Shown here one piece after another: positions 59,509 through 64,000 of a stretch of DNA of 64,000 bases (the first letter of the stretch is position 1; the number at the start of each line of letters is the position of its first letter). The notes beneath the pieces were generated by a model, which saw only the letters and a program-made list of their open reading frames with translations, searched no databases and was not told the DNA's origin. A program made the position numbers and the translations under genes. The DNA comes from Syngnathus acus (taxonomy: Eukaryota > Chordata > Actinopteri > Syngnathiformes > Syngnathidae): assembly GCF_901709675.1 (NCBI RefSeq), contig NC_051105.1, positions 9,654,104 through 9,718,103 on the forward strand, read 5' to 3'.

Positions 59509-62500
59509 TGGGTGGCCGATTCAGAGCTCTTCTGTTCCGGGGATCAGTTTTTGAAAAATAAAATACCAACAAAAATGTGACCTGTATTCCAGAGCAATTT
59601 ATATGTTGTTATTCGTGATGCATTTTTTTTAACCGGTATAATCCGGAGCCACAAAAACGACAACACAACTACAACTACAAACCATCAGGATTGTTCTCAG
59701 GCTTTCCCAATGCTTTCTGATGAGCTGGTCATTTGCTTTAGGTGTGCAGGAGTAGGGACACAGCTGAAGCAGGCTATATAAGAACTCTGCAGAACTGGAC
59801 TTGGCCAGTCCTGTCTTAACGAATACAAAATGATGCCTCAACATATGTATGAAAGACAGATAGAAGCACTAGCACGACTCTCCTGTTTTCATGCTGAGTA
59901 GCAAATTTTGTGACAATTTGGATCCAAACAGACACTTTGTCCTCCTCCACTCAATATTTTCTCTTCTTACACCACTCAAATTGTTCCTGTGGGTATAAGA
60001 ATTAGTTAAAGTGCAGGGAAAACTTCTTTCACAGCAGGAACAACAAATTGGAGTAACCAAATCCTCAGCATAGCAAATTGTCATTGGAGATTCAAATGAT
60101 CTAAATTAGACATACTCGTCTGCTTTGTTGCTAGATGAAGACAAAAAATAGAATATAAGAGATCAACAATTGTAAGAAACGTTTCAGTGATAGATTTCCA
60201 CACAGATTTACAACTTAATAACTGTAACAACTCTGTTTGTATAGAACACGAGTCAGCCAGAACCAAAGCAAAAGCTCCTATCTGTTCCTTTTATTCCAAC
60301 GCAGCATGTGTTCTTCAGTCGTGAAATCAGATTTCAGTTCCAAACACACGCTAAAATTGAGACCAAACAGTTGCGTCTTTCACGGCGGAAACAATTTGTG
60401 ACGTGGCCGCAGGTTGCATATTTTTGATACATTTTCGACAAGGATCGGTTGAACTATTGTCACCGTGTGATTTCCTGAAGGCCTGCTGTGCTGTGAGTGC
60501 TAAAGAGTTTTCTGCACTGTTATCTTTCTTGCAGGAAGTTGTGCACAAAGTTGAATCGAGTTGAATTTTTAAACGTGGCGTCGGATCTAACCGTGGAATA
60601 TTACCAAATGGCTTGGTTGATGTTCATTGAAAAATAATTTCAGTTTTTCTGATATATTGAAATATTTCATCTGACATGATTAAAAGCCCAAGTGGATTAT
60701 TTAAGAAAACATTGGCCAAACCCTACAATGACAAGAAAGACACTTCTACTTCACTTGCAAGATTCACATAACAGGGACATGAATTTGAGTGCCAGACTGA
60801 TCTATGTTGCCACGGCTACAAGTCTTTGGTAATACGTCTTGTCTGTGATTGTTCAAGAAACACCTAATCGCATGAACAAACAGATAACTGCACAAAAACA
60901 AAAATCCTTGATGATCTAAGTTCCCATCATTTATAGCGGAAATCCCAAAATCCAAATTTGAACTTTTGTTGTTTACATGATTGTCGAAATTTTCACGCAT
61001 ATAAACTTTGTCGTTCACTTTCCTCCCATCGTACGAGATCAGCTGCATATACCACACACGACGATTTATTCACATAACATATCTCTACGCTGAATACATT
61101 TAACACACCCACCAACCGCAATCACATGCCACCGACATACCAACGCATGCACTTTTCCCGTGACTCATAACAGATCCAACAGGGAATGTTTCGGAGCAGA
61201 CGTCAGAACGGAAAGACGATCGCAGCTGTACTACAGCCATGAATGTTGTGGATCACAGTGTCCCAAAATAACCTGGGATGTTCTTAAGTTAACCCCCACT
61301 CCAAATGTGAGACTGTTTTCAAAAGCAGAGCTTGCAGCATAAATGGAAACTATTTGATGCATTGTTCATATTTAATCTTTTATTCAATACTTGACGTCGC
61401 CCGTTGTTATATTCAGATCGTCGAAGTTAAGCGAGGAACTTACGGTGAATTTTGAAGACAAAAAAAAATGTTTGGTGAAAAGAAACTGAACAACCATGGA
61501 AAGTTCAATCGGTCCCACAGGCGAAATGGGTGGGTTGGCTGGTAGGGAGACATAGAGACTGATTTTCACAAAGACCCAAAAGACATTGGCGGTGACGGAT
61601 TGAATCGGAGAGCCGTGAGAGGGAACAGCAGGTCGGCGAAGAGAGAGACCTGCATTCATGGCCGTACGTCCCGCTTCTCCTCAAATGTGCCTGCATGTGT
61701 GTGTGTGTGTGCTTGCGCTCATTTCTTTCTTCTTCTTTCGACACTACTCTTGCCAAGTTTCTGTTGCCCGCCCGGTTTTAAAGTGGTCGGTGGGCACATT
61801 TCAACAACTACCCATTAGAGGGAAAGTCGAGGAGAAGAGGGAGAGGCCTTTTGGCGAGTCTACAGGAAGGACTTGCGACATTTGAACGTGTAAGCACCTG
61901 TGCTTACTTTGGGGGACTGCCTAAAAAATTCACATTTCAAATCATCTTTCACCATTGAATTGAATGGAAATGCCATTAATCTGTTCCTCCCCCCCCGGGA
62001 AAGTTATGAATTTATTATTCAAGAGTCTGACTACAGGATATTTGAGTGGTGATTATTTGGTTACAGCAAACAAATAAATAAATTAAAAGAGTTTGATTTG
62101 TTTCAATGTTTTGACATGTTGACTACTTTACGGTACAGATAGTGTTTTAAATGCCACCAGTGAAATGCGGGGTCTTGACCACTGACCACTGACATCTCAC
62201 CCTCATTTCCATAAGATCACTTGCCCACCGAGTGAAGGAGTTGACCTTTAACCTAATGTCTATGTGTGAACTGGGGGATGGAATTGATGAGATTCCACCC
62301 ATATACCCGTGGGAATTGCGGACAAGGCTTTAGCAGCCATCATGTGCATGCACATTTTTTTATTTGTGCTTTTGGGGGCCATATTGGACCTTCCTAACCA
62401 GATGTGAGACACAAAAATAAAAATAAAAATCTGATCAAACTATGTGCATACGTGCTCTTAATATATTTCATTTTTTAATTTTTTTCACTGCATGATCCAT

Positions 62501-62699
62501 CATCCTGAAGCAGACAACAAAGTAACCACATTTAAGTTGTATTTAAGGGCCATTAAATGTTGATTTCCATTGACATGTTTGGATAGCTGGATAAGAAAAA
62601 ACACGGTAAACAAATCAGCCAGAAGTATCTACACACACGCACGCAGGCGCACACACAGTTGTACTGAAGCCTCAGAGCTCTGCTCACAAAGAAAAAAAA

Positions 62700-63071
62700 A
62701 ACATAAAAAAGTAAATATGTTTTGATGTGCAGCCAAAAGTCTGCATATTTCTTCTTTCTAAAATGTATCAAGTGCAGCAATGGCTTTTCTTCCAGCGGCC
62801 CACTATCATGTTTCAAATGAGCAAGGAATTCATCAATCTTGACAAAGTCCTCTTGGTCAAAGCCCAACGAGCATAAAAAAAAAAAACGCTTGTCTTGCTG
62901 CCGACTCAGCAATTCTGCTTGCTCTTCAGGTTCCATAGCAACACCGTATTTACACTCCTCACCACTTGAAGTAGTGTTCTTTTTGACCCATTTGACACCT
63001 TCCATAATGGCGTGTGTGAGTGTCATGTCAGATTTTTGTCCTCTTGTGAGGCCCCGTGTACTTTGCGTGCA
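62700..63071 (-). CDS. Unexplained coding-like segment
   Basis: A minus-strand frame stays open for 179 codons (62553-63092), and its first 120 or so codons have a balanced, protein-like composition: MTLTHAIMEGVKWVKK, AMEPEEQAELLSRQQDKR, CSLGFDQEDFVKIDEFLAHL. A C/T-rich tract ending GCACGCAAAG (acceptor-like, exon start near 63071) precedes it, so it could be a 3' exon of an unknown gene, or a decayed gene copy, inside the sh3rf3 intron. The downstream part runs into a poly-T tract and a CA repeat and is unlikely to be coding. I do not recognise the family. GVKWV with the preceding residues loosely recalls the last helix of ARL-type GTPases, but this is weak. Confidence 0.3.
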
Positions 63072-63204
63072 AGAAAGGGGGGGGCCGCACACCGGCCCCG
63101 TACCCCGTGGAGGAGATTAATTCTCACTTTTATCATGGAGCAATGCTCTCTGGGGTGCCTGGAGGGGACTTGGGCAAAGTGGCTACAGGGGGATTATGGA
63201 TCGT

Positions 63205-63250
63205 AATAGTTTGTGTGTGTGTGTCTGTGCAAGCACGTGTGTGTGTGTTC
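63205..63250. repeat. TG-rich microsatellite
   Basis: Interrupted TG tracts near the end of the window. They account for the Cys/Val-rich frames on the plus strand. Confidence 0.7.
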
Positions 63251-64000
63251 AGTGGCATACACACATACAGTCGAGTGGTTTCGGAGTTGGGGGCGGACGA
63301 AAGCAAACAGTCCGGTCTCAACCCTGTGTGTACATTTCTGCGTGCATATTCGCGGCAGAGGACCGACTGATTGATTTATTGATTCGTTCAGCCATGTTGC
63401 GATGAATGTTAAAACTTACTTTGTGTACTCTTTACTTGATGTCCCAAAGGTTAAGAATATTGAATGAATGGAAACGGGGTGTTAAGTGTTGGCGGAAATG
63501 TCCCGGAAGATTTAAATTGCATTTCATGGCCATAGTCAACTTGCTGGCTGCGGCTACACTTCATCATTCCGAATCACTCCACTGCATTAATCAATGGTCA
63601 CTTTGCTAGATAAGTCTTATTGGGAAGAGAGAGAGAGAGCGGAGGGCCTGACTTTATTAGCCTCATTATTCATAGAAGCCCAATCCTAATTGGGAATTTG
63701 TATAAGTGCTGACAGCAAATATGAACTTACAGTTCATGAGTTTGCGTTGTTACGAACATCACTACAATGCGAATCCTAAAGTGATTTTTTTTTTCCTTAA
63801 TGGGCTTTCATTGGACGTTGCACCGCAACATGTCAGGCAGTAAGGTCGACTGGAAGAGATGCGGCATGTAATTAAGAGCAAGAAGATAGAGACGGAATAG
63901 TAATAGTCCCGCAACAGCCATTGTTCCGACAGAGGAGACGATATAATGCGTGCCTGTAAGTAGGTGGACACTGTTTCCATGTGGTGCTGCTCTGTGAGTG

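Larger units (their letters stand above)
41152..64000. other. Probable first intron of sh3rf3
   Basis: From the acceptor at 41152 to the window end no exon with RING zinc-ligand spacing is visible on the minus strand, so this is best read as one intron of more than 22.8 kb. Human SH3RF3 also has a very long first intron. The stretch holds the transposons and repeats listed separately. Long parts (for example 46.0-50.1, 50.5-52.4, 52.5-59.2 and 59.5-62.5 kb) show nothing else I can support. Confidence 0.6.

Overview
The window looks like a piece of a teleost fish chromosome. Its genes are spliced with GT-AG introns, the proteins read as vertebrate orthologues, introns are short to moderate except in sh3rf3, and the non-coding DNA carries repeats common in fish: a 3' fragment of a non-LTR retrotransposon, several short inverted-repeat DNA transposons with TA target duplications, and many CA/TG microsatellites. 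I cannot name the species.

Five protein-coding genes can be assembled exon by exon with consistent reading phase. On the minus strand: asmt (4812-9666, 8 exons, 352 aa, last enzyme of melatonin synthesis), akap17a (10800-13563 coding, 6 coding exons, 667 aa, RS-domain splicing factor and PKA anchor) and a sowahc-like gene (16210-18427, 4 exons, 517 aa, ankyrin-repeat protein). On the plus strand: septin10 (19179-22403, 10 exons, 427 aa, GTP-binding cytoskeletal protein). On the minus strand again: sh3rf3 (26168-41151 in this window, 9 exons, 697 aa, POSH-family SH3 scaffold and E3 ligase). sh3rf3 is 5'-partial: its RING exon is not visible and should lie beyond base 64000.

Layout: 1-4811 is repeat-bearing intergenic DNA. 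At 4.8-18.4 kb are three minus-strand genes in a row. sowahc and septin10 are divergent across about 750 bp. septin10 and sh3rf3 are convergent, with poly(A) signals at about 23.27 kb (+) and 24.09 kb (-). From 41.2 kb to the end lies what is probably the first intron of sh3rf3, over 22.8 kb of mainly non-coding DNA with transposons, tandem repeats and one unexplained coding-like minus-strand ORF near 62.7-63.1 kb.

The genes do not form a pathway. The order is informative as synteny: SH3RF3-SEPTIN10-SOWAHC is the human 2q13 order and AKAP17A-ASMT is the human pseudoautosomal (PAR1) pair, here joined in one 37-kb block. Nothing in the window is convincing as a wholly new biological system. The best leads are an 825-bp inverted-repeat transposon that keeps a promoter-plus-first-exon structure, a paired X-box in an sh3rf3 intron, CRX/OTX-like sites 5' of asmt, and the unexplained ORF.
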